A stretch of DNA of 22,903 nucleotides from Alphaproteobacteria bacterium (GTDB lineage: Bacteria > Pseudomonadota > Alphaproteobacteria > Rhizobiales > Devosiaceae). The stretch spans positions 1 to 22,903 of the forward strand of contig JAJRRJ010000177.1 in NCBI GenBank assembly GCA_024279575.1, read 5' to 3'. Positions 14,530 through 22,155 of the stretch are shown here, piece after piece. Made by a program: the position numbers and the translations under genes. Positions within the stretch are counted from its first letter, which is position 1. Each line of letters opens with the position of its first letter. The notes beneath the pieces are model-generated. The model worked only from the letters and a program-made list of their open reading frames with translations. It ran no database searches and was not told the origin of the DNA.

Positions 14530-15776
14530 ATGAAAATTGCGATTGTTCGCGAGAAATCGGCGGATGAAACAAGGGTTGCCGCAACGCCGGAAACCGTTGC
14601 GAAAATGGTGGCGCTGGGTGCAAAAGTCAGCATTGAAAAGGGTGCGGGGCTTAAGTCGCGTATTCTGGATGCCGATTATAAAAAGGCTGGCGCCAGTATC
14701 GGTGGGACTGTCGCATCAACCCTTAAGGGTGCTGATGTGGTGTTCTGTGTCAGGCGACCAAGTGCAAGCTCCCTAAACGGGATTAATCAGGGCGCGCTGG
14801 TTTTAGGCACCATGAACCCCAGTGACAATCAGAAGGAATTTACCGGGCTGGCTAAAACCGGAGCGGCTTTGATTGCCATGGAGTATATGCCACGAATTTC
14901 GCGAGCGCAGTCCATGGATATTTTGTCCTCGCAGGCCAATCTTGCAGGCTATCAGGGTGTAATTGATGGCGCGGCCCAGTTTGATCGGGCGCTGCCAATG
15001 ATGATGACAGCGGCGGGCACTGTACATCCGGCAAAAGTGTTTGTTATGGGTGCCGGTGTTGCGGGGTTGCAGGCCATCGCGACCGCGCGCCGGTTGGGTG
15101 CTGTGGTGACAGCGACCGATGTGCGCCCGGCGGCAAAAGAACAGGTGGAATCCCTTGGTGCAAAGTTTATTGCAGTGGAGGATGAGGAGTTCAAGCAGGC
15201 CGAAACTGCGGCGGGATATGCCAAACAAATGAGTGCGGGGTATCAGAAAAAACAGGCTGAACTGACGGCCTCTCATATTTCAAAACAGGACATTGTTATT
15301 ACTACAGCACTTATTCCGGGTCGTCCTGCGCCAAAACTGATTACCAAAAAATGGTTGAAAGTATGAAGCCGGGATCGGTAATTGTGGATCTGGCGGCAGA
15401 ACGGGGCGGTAATTGTGAGGCGACAAAACCCGGTCAGATTGCGATACATGGGGACGTAAGTATTGTTGGATTTACCAATGTGCCGGGCCGGATTGCCGCG
15501 TCAGCTTCAGCTCTTTATTCGCGCAACCTTTTGACATTTCTGGAAACATTGATTGATACAGAAAGCAAAAAGCTGAACATTGATTGGGAAGATGAGCTGG
15601 TACAGGCCACACTGCTTACCCGTGAGGGCAAGATTGTGCATGAAAACCTTGTCAGTGCCGCGCCTGTAAAAAAATCAGCTAAAAAACCCGTTGCTAGAAA
15701 AGCAATAAAAAAACCGGCTACTAAAAAACCGGTTGCCAAAAAGTCAACCTCAGGCAAAACCACAGGAGGCAAATAA
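14530..15776 (+). pseudogene. pntAA: NAD(P) transhydrogenase alpha subunit part 1, split by a single-base frameshift
   Basis: Encodes the soluble NAD(H)-binding domain I of the proton-translocating transhydrogenase, which makes NADPH from NADH using the proton gradient. The N-terminal frame starts MKIAIVREKSADETRVAATP and includes the dinucleotide fold (VFVMGAGVAGLQAIATARRLG) up to ALIPGRPAPKLIT; it then stops at 15366. The shift is at a run of six A (15346-15351): one more A would join it to MVESMKPGSVIVDLAAERGG, giving about 415 residues. The zero-frame stop overlaps an ATG as ATGA at 15363, so a separate second polypeptide could be made, but it would cut through the NAD-binding domain. The protein ends in a Lys/Ala/Pro-rich tail (about 35 residues). 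AAGGA precedes the first ATG. Operon with pntAB and pntB. Confidence 0.88.
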
Positions 15777-15777
15777 G

Positions 15778-16080
15778 ATGGACCCGATTGATCCATTTGT
15801 ATTTCAGGTTTCTATTTTCGTGCTGGCGATATTTGTCGGCTACTTTGTGGTCTGGAGTGTAACACCTGCTTTGCATACGCCTCTGATGGCGGTGACCAAT
15901 GCTATTTCCTCAGTAATTGTTGTGGGTGCGCTTACGGCACTGGGTGTCGGCCTTGTCGGGGATGACAGCTGGGCTGCAAAGGGGTTTGGATTTGTGGCGC
16001 TTATTCTGGCTTCCATAAATATATTCGGGGGTTTTTTGGTAACCCAGCGCATGCTCTCCATGTATAAGAAAAAGGACTAG
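15778..16080 (+). CDS. pntAB: NAD(P) transhydrogenase alpha subunit part 2 (membrane)
   Basis: A 100-residue integral membrane protein, starting MDPIDPFVFQVSIFVLAIF, with three or more hydrophobic helices (about 8-28, 38-55, 66-88) and a short basic C-terminus (RMLSMYKKKD). It forms part of the proton channel (domain II) with PntB. The ATG at 15778 was chosen because a perfect AGGAGG sits 8 nt before it; the upstream in-frame ATG at 15733 lies inside pntAA. It starts 2 bp after the pntAA stop and ends 6 bp before pntB, so the three subunits are tightly coupled. The three-gene layout is the usual alphaproteobacterial form. Confidence 0.95.
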   Translation: MDPIDPFVFQVSIFVLAIFVGYFVVWSVTPALHTPLMAVTNAISSVIVVGALTALGVGLVGDDSWAAKGFGFVALILASINIFGGFLVTQRMLSMYKKKD

Positions 16081-16086
16081 CGACAG

Positions 16087-17493
16087 ATGATTTCTTTAAA
16101 TATTGCTGCGCTGCTCTACCTGGTTTCGGGGGTGTTATTTATTCTGGCGTTGCGTGGGCTTTCTTCACCCGCATCTGCGCGCCGGGGTAATCTTTATGGC
16201 ATGATTGGCATGAGCATTGCCGTTTTGACAACGCTTGGTGTTGCCGGTCCCACCGATCCGCTTTCCTGGGGCCTTATTGGTGCCGGATTGGGGATTGGCG
16301 GTGGCATTGGTGCCATGATGGCGAAACGCATTGCCATGACCGATATGCCGCAGTTGGTGGCAGCGTTTCACTCCCTAGTGGGTTTGGCGGCAGTGTTTGT
16401 CGCCGCCGCAGCGTTTTATGCGCCCGGGGCCTTTGGTATTGGAAGTGTGGGGCATATTCATCCTCAGGCGCTGGTGGAGATGAGTCTTGGCACAGCAATT
16501 GGAGCGTTTACTTTTACCGGCTCGGTTATCGCCTTTGCAAAACTTGATGGACGGATGTCCGGCTCTCCGATTATTCTGCCCATGCGCCATGTTTTGCATA
16601 TCGCTTTGGCGGTATTGCTGATCTATCTGGTTTGGCAATTCACCCTGAGCAGCGACCAAAATCTGTTCTGGGCTATTACCGGTGTCGCTTTGGTGCTGGG
16701 TGTGCTGATGATCATCCCCATAGGCGGGGCGGATATGCCGGTTGTGGTGTCTATGCTTAACTCCTACTCCGGTTGGGCAGCGGCTGGCATTGGCTTTACC
16801 CTTGGCAATACGGCTCTGATAATCACTGGCGCGCTTGTTGGCTCATCCGGGGCCATCCTTTCCTACATTATGTGCCGGGCGATGAACCGGTCGTTTATCT
16901 CGGTCATCCTTGGTGGTTTTGGTGGCGATTCTGCTGCTGCGGGTTCTGGAGAAGAGGAAACCCGTCCGGTCAAACAGGGGTCAGCAGAAGATGCGGCCTT
17001 TCTGATGAAAAATGCAGGTAAGGTTATAATCGTGCCCGGCTATGGAATGGCGGTAGCCCAGGCTCAGCATTCATTGCGGGAGATGGCCGATGCACTCAAG
17101 GAAGCTGGAGTTGAAGTGAAATATGCAATTCACCCTGTTGCAGGTCGTATGCCGGGGCATATGAATGTTTTGCTGGCAGAAGCTAATGTTCCATATGACG
17201 AAGTATTTGAGCTTGAGGATATTAACTCAGAATTTGCTCAGACGGACGTTGCTTTTGTTATCGGGGCCAATGATGTGACCAACCCTTCGGCAAAGACTGA
17301 CAAAACCTCACCCATTTACGGGATGCCCATTTTAGATGTAGAAAATGCCGGCACGGTTTTGTTTATCAAGCGCGGTATGGCGGCGGGGTATGCCGGGGTG
17401 CAAAATGAACTGTTTTTCCGGGATAACACGATGATGTTATTTTCCGATGCAAAGAAAATGACCGAAAGTATTGTCAAAGCGCTCAATGCATAA
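16087..17493 (+). CDS. pntB: NAD(P) transhydrogenase beta subunit
   Basis: A 468-residue subunit. The first ~280 residues are about eight or nine membrane helices (domain II, proton channel), including the polar segment VAAFHSLVGLAAVF and the stretch GGADMPVVVSMLNSYSGWAAA. A linker (GGDSAAAGSGEEE) leads to the soluble NADP(H)-binding domain III with VPGYGMAVAQAQ (about 316-327), HPVAGRMPGHMNVLLAEA (about 349-366), GANDVTNPSAKT and the C-terminal KRGMAAGYAGVQNELF. All motifs are intact, so this subunit itself is not decayed even though pntAA carries a frameshift. A strong terminator follows 30 bp after the stop. Confidence 0.96.
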   Translation: MISLNIAALLYLVSGVLFILALRGLSSPASARRGNLYGMIGMSIAVLTTLGVAGPTDPLSWGLIGAGLGIGGGIGAMMAKRIAMTDMPQLVAAFHSLVGLAAVFVAAAAFYAPGAFGIGSVGHIHPQALVEMSLGTAIGAFTFTGSVIAFAKLDGRMSGSPIILPMRHVLHIALAVLLIYLVWQFTLSSDQNLFWAITGVALVLGVLMIIPIGGADMPVVVSMLNSYSGWAAAGIGFTLGNTALIITGALVGSSGAILSYIMCRAMNRSFISVILGGFGGDSAAAGSGEEETRPVKQGSAEDAAFLMKNAGKVIIVPGYGMAVAQAQHSLREMADALKEAGVEVKYAIHPVAGRMPGHMNVLLAEANVPYDEVFELEDINSEFAQTDVAFVIGANDVTNPSAKTDKTSPIYGMPILDVENAGTVLFIKRGMAAGYAGVQNELFFRDNTMMLFSDAKKMTESIVKALNA

Positions 17494-17522
17494 TGTGATT
17501 AAAAGTGCATTTTGAACTAATG

Positions 17523-17548
17523 AAGGCGCCTGAAGGCGCCTTTTTTTT
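17523..17548 (+). terminator. Rho-independent terminator of the pnt operon
   Basis: An 8-bp stem AAGGCGCC (17523-17530) with GGCGCCTT (17535-17542) around a TGAA loop, running into eight T (17541-17548). It lies between pntB and the FrnE-like gene, which argues against the upstream in-frame ATG at 17505 as that gene's start. Confidence 0.93.
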
Positions 17549-17570
17549 GAACGGGATTGGAAGGCATGAC

Positions 17571-18218
17571 ATGAAACACGTCCATATTGATATATTTTCT
17601 GACCCGGCCTGTCCGTGGTGTCTGGTGGGGATGGCGCGGGTGGACAAGGTGTTAAGCAAACTAGATGATGACGCAGAAGTGGATATTACCCATCACCCGT
17701 TTTTGCTGGATTTTGATACACCAAAAGAGGGGCAGGATGTAGTTGAAATGCTGACTGCCAAGTATGGACATGCCCCTGATGAAATGTGGAAGCACTTGCA
17801 GGACCAGGCAAAAACGTGCGGGCTTGAAGTTGATATGCATAAGCAGAAAAGGCGCAACCCTTCGCAAAAAGCACTGGTTTTGATCATGGCTGCAAAGGAA
17901 AAGGGCACCCAGCATGCTTTGGCGCGTGCGCTTTCCCGTGCGTGTTATCTGGATGCTCTGAACATTTATGATGATGGGGTTTTGCTGCCAATTGCCCAAA
18001 AATTTGGTTTTGACAAAGTGGAGGTTATGGCGCTTTTAAGTAATGGTGAAGCGATAAAAGAGGTTGAAAAAAATGCACGCCAGGCACCGCAGGCTGGCAT
18101 AAAAGGGGTGCCATATTTTATTTTTAATAATAAGTTTGCCTTGTCAGGGGCACAGTCGGAAAGTGTTTTTGAGGCGGCGCTTGAAAAGGCCTTGTCAATG
18201 GTGCGGGTGGCGGATTAA
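17571..18218 (+). CDS. DsbA-family oxidoreductase, FrnE/2-hydroxychromene-2-carboxylate isomerase-like
   Basis: A 215-residue thioredoxin-fold protein. The start MKHVHIDIFSDPACPWCLVG has the CPWC active site (Cys14, Cys17) typical of the FrnE subgroup, and the cis-proline loop GIKGVPYFIFNNKFALSGAQ is near the C-terminus; the helical insert lies between. There is no signal peptide, so it acts in the cytoplasm, where FrnE-type proteins are thought to handle disulfide exchange. ATG 17571 is preceded by GGAAGG at 6 nt. An in-frame ATG at 17505 precedes the terminator and is rejected. A run of seven A inside the gene (18067-18073, GAA AAA AAT) is in frame. Probably starts a transcript with the next hydrolase, 29 bp on. 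Confidence 0.9.
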   Translation: MKHVHIDIFSDPACPWCLVGMARVDKVLSKLDDDAEVDITHHPFLLDFDTPKEGQDVVEMLTAKYGHAPDEMWKHLQDQAKTCGLEVDMHKQKRRNPSQKALVLIMAAKEKGTQHALARALSRACYLDALNIYDDGVLLPIAQKFGFDKVEVMALLSNGEAIKEVEKNARQAPQAGIKGVPYFIFNNKFALSGAQSESVFEAALEKALSMVRVAD

Positions 18219-18247
18219 GTCGTTTTGAACGAAACAAGGAGAGCGGC

Positions 18248-19063
18248 ATGGCCCGTCGAATAATAATTTGGGGATCAGCTTTTATTATATCCCTTTATCT
18301 GGGTTCAATTTTGTTTCTGGTTAAAAATCAGCGGGTGCTGCAATACACGCCCGGTACAAGTTTTGTCTCTCTTCAAACCATAGATTTGCCTGGCGCAAGG
18401 TTGGTCAACATGCCGGTGGATGATCTGATTAACGTTCGGGGCTGGTTTGTCCCGCCTCAAGAGGGCATGCCAATTATAATTTTCTTTAAGGGTAATGCCG
18501 GGAGCTTTTCTGATGATTACCCACGCTATCAGGAAATGAACGCCAAGGGATATGGTGTTTTGGCTTTTGACTATCGTGGATTTCCCATGTCGCCGGGGGA
18601 AATAACTGAAGAGGGGATTTTGGAGGACGCGTTGGCAGCTTTTGACTGGGTCAGCCAAAATGGTGCGCCGATTGTGTTGTGGGGGCGTTCGCTCGGTTCG
18701 GCCCCTGCGCTGTATGTGGCGAGTTTGCGCGATGTTGAAGCGGTATTGCTGGAAAGTCCGTTTACTGCTGCGCTGGATGTTGCCGCTGAGCGCTATCCTA
18801 TATTCCCGGTCAATAAATTATTGAAAGATCAGTTTTTGTCGCGGGAGTGGATTGGCGATGTGGAGGAGCCGGTTTTTGTAGCGCATGGAACTTCGGACAA
18901 AACTATTCCGGTTCAACATGGTCGTGATCTGTATGCGCTGGCCCCCAACGGACGTGAATTGTGGATTGTTGAGGGGGGAGATCATGGTTCATTGTGGGCG
19001 GATGGTATCTGGGAAAAAGCGCAGGAGTTCTTTGACGAAACGGTTATAGCCAACGCATCTTAA
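18248..19063 (+). CDS. Membrane-anchored alpha/beta hydrolase (BEM46/ABHD13-like)
   Basis: A 271-residue serine hydrolase with a hydrophobic N-terminal anchor (about 5-25, IIIWGSAFIISLYLGSILFL). The nucleophile elbow is GRSLGS with Ser148, the acid is Asp217 in GTSDKTIP, and the base is His246 in GGDHGSLW; the oxyanion region is FKGNAGS. This pattern, with YRG and KNQRVLQYTPG near the N-terminus, matches the BEM46 family, whose substrate is unknown. The ATG at 18248 has AAGGAGAG a few nt upstream. It is 29 bp downstream of the FrnE-like gene and probably cotranscribed. The protein likely sits on the inner membrane with its catalytic domain facing the periplasm; that orientation is a guess. 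Confidence 0.88.
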   Translation: MARRIIIWGSAFIISLYLGSILFLVKNQRVLQYTPGTSFVSLQTIDLPGARLVNMPVDDLINVRGWFVPPQEGMPIIIFFKGNAGSFSDDYPRYQEMNAKGYGVLAFDYRGFPMSPGEITEEGILEDALAAFDWVSQNGAPIVLWGRSLGSAPALYVASLRDVEAVLLESPFTAALDVAAERYPIFPVNKLLKDQFLSREWIGDVEEPVFVAHGTSDKTIPVQHGRDLYALAPNGRELWIVEGGDHGSLWADGIWEKAQEFFDETVIANAS

Positions 19064-19148
19064 TTTGCTTGTGTGATTTGTCGCAAATATTCAAGACATC
19101 AAACCGGACCTGGTGCAGGCTGGAGCCATATCAGTACCGGAGAAAAAA

Positions 19149-19523
19149 ATGAAATTCAGATATGCAATTCTATATGTGAGAGATGTAAAATCCACCCTTG
19201 ATTTTTACGTTAATGCATTTGGTATGACAAAAAAAATGCTGCATGAAAGTGGCGGTTACGGGGAGCTTGATACGGGTGATACGGTGCTGGCTTTTGCATC
19301 AGTGGCTGCGATGGCGGATAAGGGCGCTACGTTGGCAAATGTGAAAAGCCCTTCGTTTGAAATCGCTTTTGAAACCGATGATGTAACGCGGGATATTGAA
19401 AAAGCGATCGCTGCGGGGGCAAAACTGGTGCAGGAGCCAAGGCATATGGATTGGGGACAGACGGTGGCCTATGTTTCAGATGCCGATGGCTTTCTCATCG
19501 AAATATGCACGCCGATTGGTTAG
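19149..19523 (+). CDS. VOC (glyoxalase/bleomycin-resistance fold) family protein
   Basis: A 124-residue protein starting MKFRYAILYVRDVKSTLDFY and ending VSDADGFLIEICTPIG, a single-polypeptide pair of beta-alpha-beta-beta-beta units. A Glu in FLIEICTP fits a metal-ligand position of the family. Such proteins are dimeric metal enzymes or ligand-binding resistance proteins; the substrate cannot be told here. An upstream in-frame ATG at 19113 adds twelve residues without family features; the ATG at 19149 has CCGGAG at proper spacing and was chosen. The run of eight A (ATG ACA AAA AAA ATG, near 19228) is in frame. It is 6 bp upstream of the DUF1801 gene. Confidence 0.85.
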   Translation: MKFRYAILYVRDVKSTLDFYVNAFGMTKKMLHESGGYGELDTGDTVLAFASVAAMADKGATLANVKSPSFEIAFETDDVTRDIEKAIAAGAKLVQEPRHMDWGQTVAYVSDADGFLIEICTPIG

Positions 19524-19529
19524 GGAAAA

Positions 19530-19898
19530 ATGTCAAACGTCATAGATAAGCCCATACAGGCGTTTCTTGATGATCTTGTAGTGCTGAAGGTGCACCAGTT
19601 TGAGATTGTTCAGGCTTGCCGGAAACTGGTTTTTGAACTTAGCCCGGATGTTGGGGAACGCATGATGTATGGGGGCATTATGTTTAGTGTGGCTGGCGAA
19701 GATATCGGAGGAGTGTTTTCCAGTAAACATCATGTTTCGTTTGAGTTTACCCGTGGCTTTGAGCTTGAAGACCCAAAAAAACTGCTTGAGGGAAAGGGGA
19801 AATTTCGCCGCCACCTGAAGCTGAAGACCAATGGGGATGATGAGTTGCTTGATGTAAAGGCATTCGTGCAACAGGCAGTTTGCTTGCTCGCTCAATAA
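19530..19898 (+). CDS. DUF1801 family protein (YdhG-like)
   Basis: A 122-residue soluble protein with the DUF1801/YdhG-like pattern: MMYGGIMFSVAGEDIGGVFSSK, then HVSFEFTRGFELEDPKKLLEG, ending in FRRHLKLKT. The family has a YjbR/CyaY-like fold and no settled function. Its stop overlaps the convergent AraC-type gene by 7 bp, and it is only 6 bp after the VOC gene, so the two are one operon. No signal peptide or catalytic motif is visible. Confidence 0.75.
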   Translation: MSNVIDKPIQAFLDDLVVLKVHQFEIVQACRKLVFELSPDVGERMMYGGIMFSVAGEDIGGVFSSKHHVSFEFTRGFELEDPKKLLEGKGKFRRHLKLKTNGDDELLDVKAFVQQAVCLLAQ

Positions 19899-20512
19899 TA
19901 TCCCGGATCAGCAAGTTGTTGGCCGATGGTTGTTTCCAGGTGAAGTTTTGAGGGACCGGTTTCAAACCAGCGCCTGAGTTCGCGGCTCATGTGGGCCTGA
20001 TCTGAATATCCGCATTTATATGCGGTTTCTGCAAGATTTGCTGATTTAGCGATAAGGCGGGCTGCGCGCCGTGCGCGAGCTAAAGCCAGCCAGCGCGCCG
20101 GGGTGCGCCCTGTAGGTGCGCCAATCAGCCTTTGTAAAGTTCTGATGTTTACTCCAAGTTGCTTTGCGGCATGTTGAACGCTGGTGGTTTGTGGTGCCCC
20201 GATACATGAAAGCGCTTCATTGATGGATGGGGGCAGTGTGCAAAAATCTTCAATTCTGCCCATAATTCTTTTTGGGTCAGCTTCAAGATGGCCCATTGAT
20301 TTAATCAGTTCTGCAGCTTTTATCAGGGTGCCGGGTTGTAGGCGAAATCCAACCAATTCTGCTCCATGTTCCATTTGAGAAAAATGGGGACGACAATCCA
20401 GTGCAGTGATTGCCCAGTTTGGTTTTTGACCGGGGCGTGACCAGAAAATCAGGTCGCGGCAGCCGTCTGGAATGATTTTTGAAATTTTTTGGAGGTGGAG
20501 AGAAAATCCCAT
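19892..20512 (-). CDS. AraC-family transcriptional regulator, short form
   Basis: A 206-residue protein with a C-terminal AraC-type double helix-turn-helix (about 105-195): SVQHAAKQLGVNIRTLQRL and LAETAYKCGYSDQAHMSREL. The N-terminal part has IPDGCRDLIFW, found in the ligand-binding domain of the AraC group that begins with a Pro-rich segment, but about 30-60 residues that normally precede it are missing. An in-frame TGA lies 12 codons before the ATG, so a longer start on this frame is not possible without a sequence change. No strong ribosome binding site is seen. It overlaps the end of the DUF1801 gene by 7 bp (convergent). Target genes unknown; the adjacent VOC/DUF1801 pair is a reasonable guess. 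Confidence 0.82.
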   Translation of the reverse strand: MGFSLHLQKISKIIPDGCRDLIFWSRPGQKPNWAITALDCRPHFSQMEHGAELVGFRLQPGTLIKAAELIKSMGHLEADPKRIMGRIEDFCTLPPSINEALSCIGAPQTTSVQHAAKQLGVNIRTLQRLIGAPTGRTPARWLALARARRAARLIAKSANLAETAYKCGYSDQAHMSRELRRWFETGPSKLHLETTIGQQLADPGYY

Positions 20513-20587
20513 TTGGCCAGAAGCGGGTATTGCAACTTTTTCCTTTCAATCCGGTATATGCAATTTCTGCGCGAATAGATGAATAGC

Positions 20588-20620
20588 AAAAAACACTGCC
20601 CTGAGACCAGAGCAGTGTTT
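20588..20620 (-). terminator. Rho-independent terminator of rpsU
   Basis: Read on the minus strand, AAACACTGCTCTG pairs with CAGGGCAGTGTTT (13 bp with one G-T pair) around a GTCT loop and ends in a T-run (20588-20593 as A on the plus strand). It lies 35 bp downstream of the rpsU stop. Confidence 0.92.
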
Positions 20621-20654
20621 GAATTTTATTCGAAAATATGTGTGCAGACGCTGA

Positions 20655-20879
20655 TTAGCGGCGTGGGCTCATGGGAATGAGGCCTTCGCGCTGAGCCTTC
20701 TTGCGGGCCAGCTTTCGCGACCGGCGCACAGCTTCAGCTTTCTGGCGCGCACGCTTTTCAGATGGCTTTTCATAGTAGTTGCGCAGCTTCATTTCACGGA
20801 AAACGCCTTCGCGCTGCAATTTCTTTTTCAGGGCTTTGAGGGCCTGATCTACATTATTATCACGAACGACTACTTGCAC
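20655..20879 (-). CDS. rpsU: 30S ribosomal protein S21
   Basis: A small, very basic protein (74 residues) with the S21 start VQVVVRDNNVDQALKALKKK and the Arg/Lys-rich body RNYYEKPSEKRARQKAEAVRRSRKLARKK. S21 sits near the anti-Shine-Dalgarno end of 16S rRNA and helps initiation. The start used is the GTG at 20879, because the conserved sequence begins there and GGAG lies 6 nt upstream; a TTG six bases earlier abuts the GGAG and is unlikely. A strong terminator ends the gene, and a promoter is predicted upstream, so it is probably transcribed on its own rather than with purEK. Confidence 0.95.
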   Translation of the reverse strand: MQVVVRDNNVDQALKALKKKLQREGVFREMKLRNYYEKPSEKRARQKAEAVRRSRKLARKKAQREGLIPMSPRR

Positions 20880-20944
20880 GGACAACTCCGCCTTTCAAAT
20901 ATCAAACAGGGACGACTGCCCTTATAGGGTTATTAGCTGGCGCG

Positions 20945-20973
20945 GACATAGCAGACCTGTGGCTGAGTGTCCA
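20945..20973 (-). promoter_or_regulatory. Predicted promoter of rpsU
   Basis: On the minus strand, TGGACA (20973-20968) is followed by a 17-bp spacer and TATGTC (20950-20945), close to the rpmJ promoter TTGACA-N17-TATGTT. Transcription would start near 20938, about 60 nt before the start codon. The flanking AGCTGG/CCAGCT inverted repeat (20935-20940 and 20971-20976) brackets the promoter and could be an operator or leader hairpin. Confidence 0.5.
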
Positions 20974-21018
20974 GCTATTGCTTAATGAAAGTTGTGATGT
21001 GACCATAATTTTTCTGGT

Positions 21019-22146
21019 TTAGATATTGCGGGGGGAAATTGTGTTTATGTGACCCATTTTGCGCCCTGATCGCGCTTCGCTCTTGCCATAAAGGTGAGGG
21101 TACTGGTTGGGGGTCAGGCCTTTAGAAAAGGTGTTGATTTCATCACCGATCAAATTGGTCATCACTACATCTGCCAGTCGCCTGGTATCGCCAAGGGGCC
21201 AATGGCAAATGGCACGAATATGCTGGTCAAATTGGTCAATCGGGCACACATCCTGCGTCCAGTGTCCTGAATTATGCACACGGGGCGCGATTTCATTAAC
21301 CAGCAATTGCTGCCTGTTGTTAGCCAGAACAACAAAATACTCGATGGCCAGCACGCCAATATAGTTGAGTGCATGGGCGATTTTTTCAGCCTGGGTTTGC
21401 GCAAGCGCCAAAGTTTTTTCACTAACCGATGCGGGGACGCTTGAGGGGTCAAGAATGTGGTTTTTGTGAATGTTTTCGCTTGCCTCATAGGGTGCGCAAT
21501 TGCCGTGTTGGTCGCGGGCAATAATCACCGATATTTCCCTTTCAAACGGGATGAATTCTTCCAGCACCAGTTCGACGCCTGCCAACTCCTTGAATGCCTG
21601 ACTTGTGTCTTTATCTGAGCGGATAATGCGTTGACCTTTGCCATCATATCCAAGGCGCGTTGTTTTCAGCACAGCGGGGACGTTAATTGCTTTTAGTGCT
21701 TCATCCAGCTCTTTTGCTGTTCGCACCGGCTTGAACGGGGCAATTGCAATATCTATGGATTGCAAAAACTGTTTTTCCAACAGCCTGTCCTGCGCAATGC
21801 GTAAGGGTTTTTCACCGGGTGCCAGTTGCGTGAATCTGGAAATTTTTTTAGCCGTTTCTGCGGGAACATTTTCAAATTCGTAAGTTACAACATCAACGCC
21901 TTTGGCAAATTTCTCCAGTGCCTTCATATCATGGTAAGCGGCAATGGTATGAAATGCACTGACCTCACATGCGGGGCTGTTTGGTTGCGGGCAATATATA
22001 TGGGCCTTCATTCCAAGGTTTGCCGCCGCTACTGCCAGCATTCGTCCCAATTGACCGCCGCCCAATATTCCCACTGTGCTGCCAATGGGCAGGGGGGGGA
22101 GTGTTGCTGGTGTTGGTCGGGGTGGGTTTTGGGTTGTGTCAGTCAT
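21019..22146 (-). CDS. purK: N5-carboxyaminoimidazole ribonucleotide synthase
   Basis: ATP-grasp enzyme that carboxylates 5-aminoimidazole ribonucleotide with bicarbonate to give N5-CAIR in purine synthesis. The 375 residues include the pre-ATP-grasp fold with ILGGGQLGRMLA (about 27-38), VTYEFENVP, KTTRLGYDGKGQRI, the ATP-binding LEEFIPFEREISV and the C-terminal NEIAPRVHNSGHWT. The first ~22 residues are a Pro/Thr-rich extension before the conserved domain. It begins 9 bp after the purE stop, so it is cotranscribed with purE; product and substrate pass between the two enzymes. The 3' end is followed by 139 bp before rpsU with no strong terminator. Confidence 0.96.
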   Translation of the reverse strand: MTDTTQNPPRPTPATLPPLPIGSTVGILGGGQLGRMLAVAAANLGMKAHIYCPQPNSPACEVSAFHTIAAYHDMKALEKFAKGVDVVTYEFENVPAETAKKISRFTQLAPGEKPLRIAQDRLLEKQFLQSIDIAIAPFKPVRTAKELDEALKAINVPAVLKTTRLGYDGKGQRIIRSDKDTSQAFKELAGVELVLEEFIPFEREISVIIARDQHGNCAPYEASENIHKNHILDPSSVPASVSEKTLALAQTQAEKIAHALNYIGVLAIEYFVVLANNRQQLLVNEIAPRVHNSGHWTQDVCPIDQFDQHIRAICHWPLGDTRRLADVVMTNLIGDEINTFSKGLTPNQYPHLYGKSEARSGRKMGHINTISPRNI

Positions 22147-22155
22147 TTTTGAAAA

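Noticed and set aside
12608..15351. A shared programmed ribosomal -1 frameshift in pepF and pntAA
   Set aside because: The A6 run sits in different codon phases in the two genes and neither forms a standard X_XXY_YYZ slippery heptamer, so homopolymer slippage or error explains both better.
16488..16503. Sigma-54 promoter-like TGGCAC-N5-TTGG
   Set aside because: It lies inside the pntB coding region and the -12 element lacks the expected GC; treated as chance.
17505..17570. Longer N-terminus of the FrnE-like protein
   Set aside because: The extra codons would cover the pnt-operon terminator hairpin and T-run and show no family similarity; the ATG at 17571 has a ribosome binding site and starts the conserved domain.
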